Shown here in pieces: positions 37,648 through 49,900 of a DNA stretch of 64,000 bases. Origin of the DNA: Crotophaga sulcirostris (lineage: Eukaryota > Chordata > Aves > Cuculiformes > Crotophagidae); the NCBI GenBank assembly GCA_013397455.1, contig VYZB01000016.1, positions 1 through 64,000 of the forward strand. The letters run 5' to 3'. The notes under the pieces were generated by a model. It saw only the letters and a program-made list of their open reading frames with translations, was not told where the DNA came from and ran no database searches. Position numbers and translations under genes: made by a program. Each line of letters opens with the position of its first letter. Positions within the stretch are counted from its first letter, which is position 1.

Positions 37648-40600
37648 GAATGTGCAGACAGGTAACTTATGGTCTTTGTCTAGCAATATGCTGATGCACA
37701 CATTTATAGCAATTGACTTCAGGAAAACTGAGTGTATGCTAACTATTTTGATGGATCGGGGCCAGGAGCATACACGTTTGGTTACTTTAAATAAGGCTGA
37801 AAAAAAATTAACTCAGAGGTTGACAAGTTAAATACAATGCAGCTCAGGAATCCCAGACTAAAAATCCTACTTATATTGTAAGTGTTCCTCAATGTCAAGA
37901 TACCAAATTATGATGACTGAAAGAAACAGCAGTCCCAGTTTTTTAATGTTTCTTTAAAACATGAAAAGGCCTTATTAGGAGATGTCAACCTGCTGTACCA
38001 GCTCCTTTCTGAGAATTCCAGTGTAAACTGGTTTTTAAGGTCAAGATCCATTGCGATTCATTGGTTTCAAACTGGTTATGACAATTGTCACATTTGGAGG
38101 AGTTTCACTGGGTGATGGGCTTGGGTGGGTAATCTTTCTCAAAATATGACTTTGATAGAGAAGTTGTTTCTCTCTTTATGAAAAAATTGCTAGAGACCTG
38201 CTTGAGGAGGTTGCTCAAGAGGTGAAGGAGAGGAAGAAAATCTATTGCAGGAATTTAACAGAATTTCATGCTTCTCTTTCAAATTCTTCACCTTCATTTC
38301 CATAATTTCCACACATCTTTTTTCGTAGAGAAGATGACATGACTCCAAGTCTATGCAAATACCTGGTGATTCACGTCAGCTATTTAATCACCAAACTAAT
38401 AGCAATATATTCAGGGAATTGTAGGAATACAAATGATGAGGTGTATGTGCAGCTAACATAAGAAATAGCCTCCTCTTTTCTGGGTATTTCTATAAGGTTC
38501 AAGGTTTCATGGGGACAGTGTTATCTTATGCTACCATTTTAAGATCTCTTGGTCGATCTTATTGAAGGAATTTCTTCTCCCCTCTTTCCCCTGGCCAGAT
38601 AATGTTTATTGAAGACCTCTGCCCTCACTTTTGGAAGCAGTCACTAGCTGAAATGTGAGGCTTTTTCCTAGCCACATGTGGATTTAACAGATAACTACAG
38701 CATCCCTTTCTCCCTGTCACCTCCACATGTTGGTTGCCATGCAGTGGCTGAATTTTTTAACCAAATTTCTGGTGACAGGACGTAACAGCATTTGACAGAT
38801 GCTTCTCTATATCATCTGAAACCACCTCCACAACAGTTTAAACCTATCTGCCAGACTTTTCCCTGAAGCAGAAGAATATTTGCATGTCATGTCTTCTTCA
38901 GAGCCATGTGAGCAGTAACCCCTATGAGAGTTGCGGCGAGAAGGAGTTTGTAGATAGGTAACATCTGGCACTGCTGTCAGTGTGCAGTGCTCTGAAACTT
39001 GTGTCATGTTTGTGCCAGCTAAGAGGTAACCATACTTAGTACAGTTTCCTACACTTTTCAGTTGCTTTTTTTTAATACTATATGTACAGTGCAAATTGGA
39101 CACAGTAGACTAGAAAAATCTGGCCTGTACATCTTAAATGTTTCATCGATCGATCAGTGATAAAACCACTGATTCTGTGCTTAAGATGCAATGGTGATTT
39201 AATAGTTTACTTCCGTGCTATACTGCAGTTTATGACAGAATGTGATACTGCTAAGAGATTTAGCTAGGCAAAGTAATTATCGGAACTAGAATTTGGTTAG
39301 GACACCAGTGTTAGTGCAGGGTTCTTTAGAAATTGGATTGCTCACTGAAGCGTGCAAGTGTAGATTTATCAGACTAACTTAAGGTGCTCATTTGCTTAAA
39401 GCAGCATAATTTTTCATACTTGTACTTAAAATAGAATAACGGATGAGTTTATTTAGAAAATTCTAGCTTGTTTACTTACTGTTGCTCTCTGAAAATAGTT
39501 TTCTATAAATTAAGTACCAGGTGAATGCAAACAGATTTTTAGGACAAGCTTTGTATTAGATAAGCATGGTCTGTAACAGACAGCTTGCCTTTCTGTTTTG
39601 TCATGCAACCCCTGGGCTAAAGGTTATGCTTGTAATATAACATTTGGGTAATGCTGCTGAAGTTTTACATGGTTGTGTTGGAAGAGAGAAGCATCAGACA
39701 AGTGCACATGTGCTTGGAAGGTTTGAGATATTCCCACCTAAGACAGTTAACTCCAACAGATATTGGCAAGAGAAATCTGTCTTCTGCACAGATTAACTAC
39801 ACTCTTGACAAAATTTTGCCAGTCCCTGGCAAAGCCTCCATAAATGCAGCAGTAGTTATCCAGAGCTAGATAACTTCAGAAGAGCCTGTACATTGCACCA
39901 AATCTTGTGCTGAAACAGTATTCTTCAGTCATTTTTACCAGTTCTGAATCATCTGTCTCGCACAGAATGTAATACATCATTTAATGCAAAGTTCACTTAC
40001 GTAAATATTTTTTTTTTATATGAGAGACAAAATACCTACTGTGGTCTTTCAGTGGAGAAAGCCCTCTTATTTTCAACATAGCAGCGCACCTCTCTCTCTT
40101 GCCTCTTTCTCTCCTTTTTTGTTTGCTTTTTTTCAGGGAAAAAACACATTTTGGTTTCTTCAGTGTTTTTGAGACCTCATTTGATTGCTGGGTAAATTAT
40201 TATATAGGATTGCTTGAATGCTGGAAATTTTTAGATTGCTTTTTCTACAATGTGGTATTTTCACATTAGCATGAGGAATGCATGAAAAAGACACATTAAT
40301 GCCATCCTACAAGAAATATATTGCTATTTTTCAGGCTCTGAAAAATGACTGCATTTTAAGTTGCATTTGATATGGATACAGAATGAATGACAGGCTTGAA
40401 TGGTTGTTGTTTTTCCGGGATTGCTCAACATAGACTAAAGCGACAGTCAAATTGCTGATCAAATTTCATAATTATAAAACCAATGTAAAAATGTAAATCC
40501 AGAACTTTTATGACCTTAAGTGACGAATTCTCAGCTAAAGTTACAAAATTATTAGAGACACAGCAAATGGATATATACAAACATAAAAAGTACTTGCAGT

Positions 40601-41210
40601 GCCTCGAGATGTTACCAGAAAACTAAAAAATGACATGCAAAAGCCTCACAGCAAAATATTCCTGTGGTATATTTAATCTGTGTTTCATATCAGATTAAAT
40701 CTTTTTCAGCATAAGGGCATACTTGATATAATTTCCAAGGATAGTGAAGCAATGGGAGTTTCTCCAAGTATATAGACACACTCCAGTCTGACTCTGATGG
40801 TCACATATTATTTTAATCTGTATTGCTTCTCGATCTGTATAGTGGTCTGAGAGAAGAGTGGTTTTATCTCTCCATTAGCCCTGAAGTAATCCATTTAGGA
40901 TGTGCAGCACAATGAGAGCATAGCCAGAACATACATATTAGCCTATACTTTTACATGAAAGTGAGATTGCGTTCACCTCCACCAACTGCCTGGAATACTA
41001 CTGGACTTGAAAAACAAAATTGACAGCTAGCATCTTGAGCACAGCAAACAGATATGCCACGTGTGCAGGAAGGGCTGCAGAGGAGGGCAGGGAACTTCTG
41101 GAGCTCCTTCAAGGAACGCAGCAAAGCTGCAGAAGAGGTGGGAAATAAATCTAACTGGAAACACAGTCCACGACCTTATGTGAACTTTCCTCATCTTCCC
41201 TCTCTTCTCG

Positions 41211-41305
41211 CCTGGAAGGTGTCCCTACCCATGGCAGAGGGGTTGGACCTGGATGATCAATAAGGTCCCTGCCAACCAAAACCATTCTATGATTCCGTAA
41301 TTCTA
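41211..41305 (+). mobile_element. CR1 3' tail fragment
   Basis: CTGGAAGGTGTCCCTACCCA, the TGGCAGAGGGGTTGGACC block, GGATGATCAATAAGGTCCCT, and ACCATTCTATGATTCCGTAATTC make up the usual CR1 end in sense. Only the last ~95 bp is clear. Confidence 0.9.
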
Positions 41306-41387
41306 AGAGCAGTAAAGAATCTGAGATATTGTTTAAGCCATACGTACACAAAGTGTGGAAACTCCTTGACAAGGATTTGTTATTCAT

Positions 41388-41723
41388 GTGCAACTTTTTG
41401 TGAAACTGATGTGGTATCTCAGCGAATTATTAGTCAGAAACTCCAAGTGTTGCCGTTCATGTGTTAACCCCACACAGAGCAATGCTGCAGCCACTGTTAA
41501 AGACAGTAAAAACACAGATAAAAGTGCTTTCATTGAAGCAGGTTCAATACAAATAAGTGACAAGAGAAGTTTTTCTATAAATGCTGAAGATGCACAACAA
41601 ATGTCTCCTTCAGAGGCTATGAAAAAGAATTTGTATTATATATTGGGAGAAGAGAGCAGAAGGTGGCATCATGCTAAGCAGCAGCCTGTTTCTGCATCTG
41701 GAATGGATGTGCATGGCAAGTGA
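41388..41723 (+). other. Unassigned 111-codon open frame in intron
   Basis: This is an open frame on the sense strand with mixed, rather protein-like composition in its second half (for example AEDAQQMSPSEAMKKNLYYI). No known family was recognised, and there is no clear acceptor or polyadenylation signal. Frames of this length are expected by chance in a window this size, so it is listed only as unassigned. A pseudogene piece or an alternative exon are the other options. Confidence 0.15.
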
Positions 41724-44700
41724 ACACAGATCAAGCCCAGGACACACATTCTTACTGCCCATGCACGTTGTAACTCCTTCTTATGTTGTAGTCACATTTA
41801 CTCTGTAATTTAGGAGATTAAAATCTCGCTGAATTGTTCGCTTATGGGTAGGAGGAGATGAAGAGATCATCTTTGGTTGTACAGGGAGAGGAGGTTTTTC
41901 TTGATGTAATATGCCCTAGCAATCATACGATGAATAGAACAATTTTGTGAAAGACCCCATGCAAATACATGGGAAAGTGTATGGTTTTGAGTATAAATTC
42001 AGTACTCTCTGCAGTGTCTTTGACATTTCCCCTTTTTTTTTTAATATATGTGGATTCTTGGTTTGTTTTTGTCTCCCCTCTTTATGCACAGATTGTATGT
42101 GGGCTGGCTTAATGTTTGTTTTTTGAACAGTGATAACTTTAGACCATCTACTGAACCTTTTTTCCTCTTTGCTTCTAAATCTTGAAATATGTAGGCAATA
42201 AAGATGCTGGCTGGTTCCATTTGTGCTCTTATTTCTTTCCAGGCTTTCCCATTAGCCGTTTCTACTCTTTAGGCAATGGACTCCCATACAGATTTCTTTA
42301 GGAGACCATACACAAGTTTGTTAAAGAAATACTTGCCCAAGGCTGCCGTCTTTACAATATACTTTGCTAACTTGCTTTTTTCCCTGACATATGTGATCTA
42401 AAATAATAAAACGACTGACCTTGTCTTCCACTTAGTAACCTTCTTCGTATTGCAGATTGACCTCCAATTTACTGATCGGGTTGTTAGAGAGACCAGCTAC
42501 TCTCTTTTAATGATAATGGGGAATTAGAAACTGCCAGAATGTTAGGATGGAAGTGACAGGAAGGAAACGTGAAAGAAAGGAAAATGTACAACCAGAAGAA
42601 GAATAAGGAAAATATATCCCATCAATATATTTCTCAGACCTGAAAGACAAGTCGTGTTACTATCATGTTTCCTATGCCTTCTCTTTCATGTTGCTCTAAT
42701 CTGAATCTCTGCCATATATTGTTTTTCTTCTAAATGCTTGCTAACTGCAACCTTGCTTCTCTAGTCTAATTTATTATAGCATATTAGTAAAGCTGCTTTG
42801 GAATACCCTGGATTAATGATGCATTTAAACTGTTTTAAACTGACCCTGGGCTAGGTCAATTATTAAAGTAGTGCCAGTGAGGAATATTTTATTTTGATTG
42901 CAGTAAGCTCTTAGTTTTATGTTAACCGCGTCGTACTAACATGACCTGTGGGCTTTTAATGTTGTAGTGAATTGAAATTCTGTGAGTAAAGCATGCTTCA
43001 TATTTTAATGTAGCAAACAGAGGCTCCTTCTTGAAAGACTCTATAAGATTGTTTTCTTCTGTTGTACACATGGTCTCCTTTTTGTGCTAGTTCTCTGGAA
43101 AAGCAGGCTTACCTTTGACATAAAGGGAAAAGTGATGTGTGGGTACTGCTTATGGTATGTTAGGTGTCTGTGCACTCGCCCCGTCTGTGTCCCCCCAGCT
43201 TAACTTCCATGCTACTACGCCTGTACTCAGGCAACAGTTGGTCTGTGAAGTACACCAGGTTTAAAATTATAAGAAGAAAGTGTGTTTTATGCCTGGGTTT
43301 GGAACATGAGTGGGAAATCACTGTTATTTTTGGTGCAGGGTGGTAGAAGTCTGTAATACACATTATTTTCCAAAATTTTAATTGTGAAAACAGTGCATTT
43401 TCTTTTTTGTTGTAAAATTCCCATCCTTAATTATTCTGCAAGTAACTTTCTATTTCTTTTCCCTTTTTGAAGTGGGAGGTGTTACTTGCTGTGTTCTGCT
43501 TTGGAACTGAGCTGGAATGAGGGTTTATTGCGTATTTTTCAAAATGTAGGTGTGTGGTTTTTCACATCCTAGGTATATCTGTATATTTCAGTCTAGTCTG
43601 CTTTTCTGTGCAACGCTGTACTATAGTTTCTCCACTAAGTTTGCTATATGGTGCAAATTTAAAAAAACAAACAAAAATCAGCTCAGTAATAAAATCCAGT
43701 ATTGTGGTCTCATCACAGTAAAACTGGCATTGCCCACCCTTCAAAGACATTGGACTTCACAGGTTTGGCGATGCTTAGGAAGCCTGAGTAACTTGTTAAA
43801 TCCCTTCAGTAACTTTAGGCTGTGGTTGTAGTTTTTTGTTTAATTTGCTTCCCAGAAGAGAAGCTAAAACTGACTCCTGTCATGACCTGTTAAGTGCACT
43901 TACACAGAGCTTGTAGAAACTTGCTTAAAATAAACAGAATGTGCACTTCCTCATTACAATGTTTTCAACTATTTTAATGGACTATTAAACTATCTAAGAG
44001 GAATAGAAACTGTTTAAAATTAAGACTCTTACCTGTGTAGAACAGTGATTTGACAATGACTGAGATGCTCAAGAAATCAGCAGAGGTCTTAAACATGAAG
44101 CCACTTAACAGAAGAAACAAAATGTAAAACAAGATCAGAAAGATTGATTCTAATTGCTTCAGAAAAACCATGGGAGGAATAGAAAAACTCTTTTATGTTT
44201 TAGGGTTGTTATTAGTCTGAGGGGCTTCCAAGGTGCTTCAAAACTAAGGTGATCCGTGTCTAGGAAACGGGCATTAAAAAATGATCTGAGGGATCAGTAG
44301 CCAGTGTTTGGAAGATTCATTATAGTGGACAGAGGGAAAATAAAAAAAATGGAAATTTGGGGTAGAATACTGGCAGAATTTTACTTCCATAGCTAAAGAT
44401 CTCTCCACATAAACTTTTTTCTTTTTCTAGCCCTCTGAAGTAAAATGTGGATAAATATAAACTAATGTATATGGGGAAGTAAATAATCCTAGTTTTACAT
44501 ATACAGCAATAACTTTTGACATAGTAATTGCTATTCAGGCAGGAGCTCTTGATTCTTGTATTAGTTTTAGGAAAATGTTAGCTTTCATTTTGAAGAGGAT
44601 AACATTGTTATGACTGTGTAAATTGTGTACTGAAATACCGTATACAATTCTTGTGCATTCGAAATTGTCACAGATGGGGTAGAAAAGATACCTATCAAGG

Positions 44701-44799
44701 GTGACTGAATTAATTAAAGGCTTCATTGTTGAGTGATGGATGAGGGGACTGAGAATCCAATAGAGGTATCTGAGGAGAGAGTAACATGAAAAAGATATG

Positions 44800-45190
44800 C
44801 AGGGATCACTTTATTCACTGTCTCTTTCAATACAAATAATAGCATCAAATAAAATACTGTACCAGGTTCAAAACAAATGACAGGTACAGGTCTTTGTACA
44901 ATAGGTTATTAAGCTGTGGAGCTTTCTGTGGATATTAAAAGCTTATGTGGCTTCAAGAAACTGTTGAATACATTCATGAGAGAAAAATCCATCAGGGCTA
45001 AAGACAGCACCTCTGGCTTGCATAGTCCTTGAACCACCAGTTGCTGGAGGCTGGAAGGGTATGTAGGGAAGGGAAGTTGTTTGTTTGCAATGTATTTATA
45101 TCTTCCTTTAGGATTTGCTGCTGATCACTGTCAGAAACAGATAGTTGGCTAGATGGACCTTTTTGTATGACTTCAATAAATCATTCTTGA
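44800..45190 (+). mobile_element. Old CR1/L3-like LINE remnant
   Basis: The right end CTGATCACTGTCAGAAACAG, ATAGTTGGCTAGATGGACCT, then TTGTATGACTTCAATAAATC matches the well-known end of L3-type amniote CR1 elements (GGCTAGATGGACC...TCTGACCCAGTA). Upstream, GTTATTAAGCTGTGGAGCTT, then TTAAAAGCTTATGTGGCTTC and GAGAGAAAAATCCATCAGGG follow the order of the ORF2 C-terminal region. Divergence is heavy and there is no intact frame. The left edge is uncertain. Confidence 0.68.
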
Positions 45191-46369
45191 ACTAATAATT
45201 TGTAAATTGTTGTCATCAATAGTAGCTGCTTATAGAAAATCAAGTTATGGAACAGGAGGATGTTTTGCTTGAGTTACTTGATGCTGGACAATGTTCCGGT
45301 AAACCAGAAAGAATAAACATCAGACAGGTTTAATGTTGTGACTCTACAATTAATTTGAGGCCTGGCACATGGAGATAGCACACACCTTAGACTAAATATA
45401 GCTGTAGCAATATGCATTTTCCTATTATAAATACGTGTCTTGGTGCATGAGTTAATATTTGAGGGACAGTAAAGACAACTTAAAGAATCTAAACTTCAGT
45501 TGATATTTATAGGAGCACTGATCTCCATCATCTCCATCCATTGTTAGGTGCAAGCAACAGGATCCCAGAGTCTTCTACATACTTACTTTGCTTTTACTTT
45601 TTATGCGAAGTGTTATCAATTTCTTTTGTTTCAACAGTGTTACATTTTTCCTCCTCAGGATAAAACAGGAATGTGTTGATTATAGCACAGTGTCATAAGG
45701 AACATCTTAAATAGGAGATGGTGGTATTGTGTTGATATATTTGGAACAGTTTGGGGGGTATGTGTAGTTTTCATTTCAGTTTTTTTTTTAATACTGGAAT
45801 GAAGTATTTGCCTACATCGGTACATTGTATATAAAGAGGAGACTATGGCCCTAAAATATTTAAATTACTCTGTGGAATATCTGCAGATCTGTACATTCAT
45901 TCGCCTGAAACTTGAACTCTTGAGTATGTATAGATACGAATGAGATGTTTTACTATTTCCAAATGGTTCCTGTTTTCCTGGTGTTGGACTTAATTGATAT
46001 TATGGCTGTATTTTGGATTTCAATATGAACAGAATCTACCACAGGAATGTATATCTTAACAGTCTTGGAATAAGGAAAATATCCTGCCTGCCCTGTGCCT
46101 TCAGTAGAGGTTACTTACAGGAAACCTTATTCATTGAGATTCTACAAGCTAGGATTCTATAGTCTGTTCCAGTCACAGATTTGCCAGGTTCTTACCAGAA
46201 CACCACTTAGAGTTCACTGACAGTAAATGGTGAAGATAAAAGCTCATCTCTCTTCTCCCCCGCCTTTTTTTTTTTTTGAGTAAATAGCATAATGTGAAGT
46301 TGCTAATGCAGAGCAGTACATCTTAGATGGAAAAGGTATTTTTAAAGAACTCTACTGGAGTTTAGTTTT

Positions 46370-46419
46370 AGAATCATGAAATGGGTTGAACTGAAAGGTC
46401 ATCTAGTCCAACCCCCCCT
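46370..46419 (-). mobile_element. CR1 3' tail fragment abutting LTR pieces
   Basis: The + strand reads AGAATCATGAAATGGGTTGA, then AAAGGTCATCTAGTCCAACC, then a C run. This is the reverse complement of a CR1 end. The LTR-derived DNA begins directly after it at about 46421. Confidence 0.8.
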
Positions 46420-46420
46420 A

Positions 46421-46643
46421 ACATAGTGACAACTAAAAACATAAGTGTATTATTAAAATTTTTCTTATACTAAATCTGAAAAAAACAGCAGCTTCTGTGA
46501 AGAAAATTAACTCTGTCCCAGACAAGCATACACATTACCTGGCAACAACTAAAACAACGTTATCAACATTATTCTCATACTAAATCCAAAACACAGCAGC
46601 TACTGGGGAGAAAATTAACTCTATCCCAGTTGAAACCAGGACA
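46421..46643 (-). mobile_element. Partial avian ERV-type LTR, two tandem pieces
   Basis: Read on the - strand, 46643 to 46538 starts with TGTCCTGGTTTCAACTGGGA and runs through AGAGTTAATTTTCTCC, CAGTAGCTGCTGTG, TTTAGTATGAGAATAATG and TTGTTTTAGTTGTTG. This closely follows the 5' portion of an LTR that is common across bird genomes. A second, more diverged copy of the same part follows at about 46521-46424, again with GACAGAGTTAATTTTCTTC and TTTAGTATAAGAAAA. Neither copy reaches the U3 promoter, and there is no coding part. The relation of the two pieces (tandem duplication or recombination) is inferred. Confidence 0.75.
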
Positions 46644-46910
46644 CACTTATTTGCTAAAACCTGGTTCTGCACCGCACTTTTGCGTGTGATGTAAAAATTT
46701 GTTTTCTTTCTTTCTTTCTTAAATACATGCTTGCTATGTAGTCCTAGCTTTTATATACAAGTTGCAGCATGATACTCTCAACTATACTATTGACCAGGTG
46801 TCAGAGCTTGAATTTTAGAATTATACAAGCTCTTGCAGAGTATTTCATAGCAAAACAATGGGATTTTCAAAAAATAGACTTCATTGCCATCATCCTCATT
46901 ACTGGAATAA

Positions 46911-46936
46911 AGCTCCCATTGCCTTCAGTGGGAGCT
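46911..46936. repeat. Short inverted repeat
   Basis: AGCTCCCATT and AGTGGGAGCT are inverted with one mismatch around GCCTTC. The phrase CTCCCATTGCCTTCAGTGGGAG resembles the CCATTGACTTCAATGG motif found in ancient amniote repeats. A second such motif is at 62155-62170. Confidence 0.6.
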
Positions 46937-49900
46937 CAGTTTTGTAATCAGTGCTGTCAGTCACCATCTGGACTGACTTTCTCTTTCATATCTGAATCTT
47001 ACCATAGAGTCCTGCCTTTCTGGGATGCCATCTGTCAAGGCAGTTTCTTTTGACTTGTTTCCAGCATCAACCTTTGTATCTTCTTTCATGTCCTCTTTTG
47101 TGCTCCAAGCAACCTCTCAAATCTTCATTCTCCCTGCTGTTTTCAAAATACGTTTTGAACACTGGTGTACACAATGAAGTGCCCTAGCAATAATAGCTAT
47201 TACCAAACCCTAGGCAACATGACAGTCATCTGAAGGAAATCTGTCAGGAGGGCAAGGCTTGGCAGGCGTTGACCCCAAACGGTTTTCTCATCCCTACAAG
47301 TGATATTTCAAAGTACCAGCTGAGGGAGAAGTTTGAACCACTGATTACTTTGAGTCTTTGCTGTGGATGAAAGAAATCAGTTAGTATGGCAGTTAACCTA
47401 ATAATAGCTTACAAAAGTATTAGCTTTTATAGATTTAAAAATAAGATCAAGCAGCATTAATCTAACAGTATAACTGTTTTTGGAAGACTTTTTGTCAATA
47501 AAGTCATATTTATGAAGCCTTGAAAGTCTGTAGTTTTGAGCTGATATTTGATAACAGTCCTGCATACAGGGTTTTCACCCTGACATAGTTAATACTCAAT
47601 GTCAGCAATTTATTTGGCACTTTATAAGGAAATAGAGTGAAAATTGCGAACCCCAAACCTCCTAGTTTGAAAGAGAAAACAAAACATAGGAATGTATCAG
47701 AAATAAGAATTACATAACTTTGTAAAAAAAATCATTTTTGAGAGTAAATCCACGGTAAGCTTAAAAAGGATGCATCTTAATGAAAAAAAATCAGTAGTTA
47801 GCATGTGATTTAATTAATGAGTTGTAAATATAATTCAGACATCATATTCACTCTAACTCCTGCATGGAGGAGACTTGTATGTATCTGGACAGCAACCTTT
47901 CTTACAAGTGGTTTCAGGGACTGGATTTTTCCAAACAAAATTCGAGTGTGCTCCTGTTGGTTTATGAATTTGATTTGAACCTTAAACAAAAATGATTTAG
48001 AGTTTCAAGGAGATGGAAAAAGTAGTAATTTTTATAGCAGTAGGCTTTTTTTAGTGTATATATTAAAAAAAATCCCAAACTCTCATATTGTGACTAGATA
48101 GCCTACAGGTAGAAACAAACCAATTACTGTGTTCATATTGTACTCATTCTCAAAGGAAAATATTATCTAGTATGAAAAGCCCCTGCTTATTTCAAAGGTT
48201 AGAAAATGTGACCACAGACAATTGTGTAACAGAGAATTGAAATAGAGATTTTACAAGATCAAGGCTTGCTAACACCTTACCAAGTTATATTTGCTCATGG
48301 TTCTTTTGCATAAAAATTAATACTGGAAGGCTGTGTTGGAAAAGTATGAAACACATTGCAGGATGACTAAAGACTGGCATACAATATCTGTAGGTATTTC
48401 CACTGGTTTAAAGGTATTGCTATAACAGTAAGGAATATTCTTCTTGAGAAGCTAAGTTGGCATAAGACACGTTATTTTTTCCAAATATCAAATCCCTTTC
48501 TTGTGGTGAAGTGATGTGAATGACCAAGTACTGGTCCATCCTTAAGTGACTGAGGCTCCACTCACGACTCCTCAGCCCCTCCGTTTGTGGTGCCTAGCTT
48601 GTCATTTCATCTCTCTGTGATTAGCATCCCTTAATTTTAAGATGTGGCTAGGAAAACTTCCTCTGGAAAGCAGTTTTCAATTGCAAGTGAAGAGAGTGAC
48701 ACAAAAGAACCAGATGACTAATAATTATTGTGTGACTGATGTTACTGCGCAGCTTTACCGTACAATCATTTCTTAAAGGCTCTTTGGCCTCTGGTAGATG
48801 CTGCAAAGAGCCGACTACTTAAATTTTTTTTTCTCGTAGGATAAAAGATAGTTGTGATTATCTTAAACCTCCCGCTGTGTGATGTGATTCTTGTACTGTT
48901 TCTCCTTGAGATGAAAATGAAGAATTTTTTTCTGACAGAAAAGTTAGAGAGGTTTTTCACCCAGGGTAGTGACACACTGAAGTATTTTTGTCTTGGATTA
49001 AAACTTCTAGGTTACCCAGGCAATTGATCTGAACTAGTTCTGTTACGGAAAAACTGTCCATTTCCCTCATTTCCCTTTTCCTTCTAAACAGCCAAATAGA
49101 TATGACAAAAAAAAATCTTTTGAACTTTGCCGCCTAATTCACTTGTGGTTTCTTTCTGTGGAACACAATAATAGTGGGAGCAAGCATGAGGAATCTGGTT
49201 GTAGTATATCAGCTTTCAGCAGCTCTGAGAGTTTACCACAGTCATTTTTCAAGGCAAAGCTCTGACATATCCTAATTTGGCTTTCCTTTCTGTATGTTGT
49301 GGAATTTTTTCTGATTCAGTTCAAGCACTCTTAGCTGAAATGAGGGGAAAAAAAAAAGTCGGAGGAACTATACTGTTGTCACTTAACTGCCTCCCTCTGC
49401 CCTGTCAAATTCCATAGGATGGTGCCAGCCCTCACTCTAGAGGCCAGTAAGCCTGTAATGTCATAATGTATCTAGAAAGATCACATATATGATTAGGTTT
49501 TCTTTCCAGCAGTGAATTGTATACACTTAAGATTCTGCTTGAAACTGTAATAGAGCAATGCATGGGAATTTTTCATATACACCAGGAAAAATTCTTGTGA
49601 CTGCAGACTTTGTTGGATGTCTCTGACTTCAGTGATATCTTCAAGTATATTTTGTTAGTGTGGGGGCTTTTGCTTTATTTATTCGAGAGCACAATTCCAT
49701 CATTTTATCACTTTTTTTGGACCAGGCCCTGAGCTGTTATAGGCTGTGAGTTGGTCTTGTTCCTGCAAAAGCAGCTATATTCAAACACCTTCTAGGGTAT
49801 GGTAATCAATTACGCATACAGTCATCAGGGAGTTGTAAAAAGACAAGGCATTTAATAATGGAAGGTCATATCTAGAGGAAAAGGATTTGGCAGTTACGAA

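Noticed and set aside
37454..37831. 125-codon open frame
   Set aside because: It runs through the T-rich tract and encodes a string of Phe. The rest has no family likeness.
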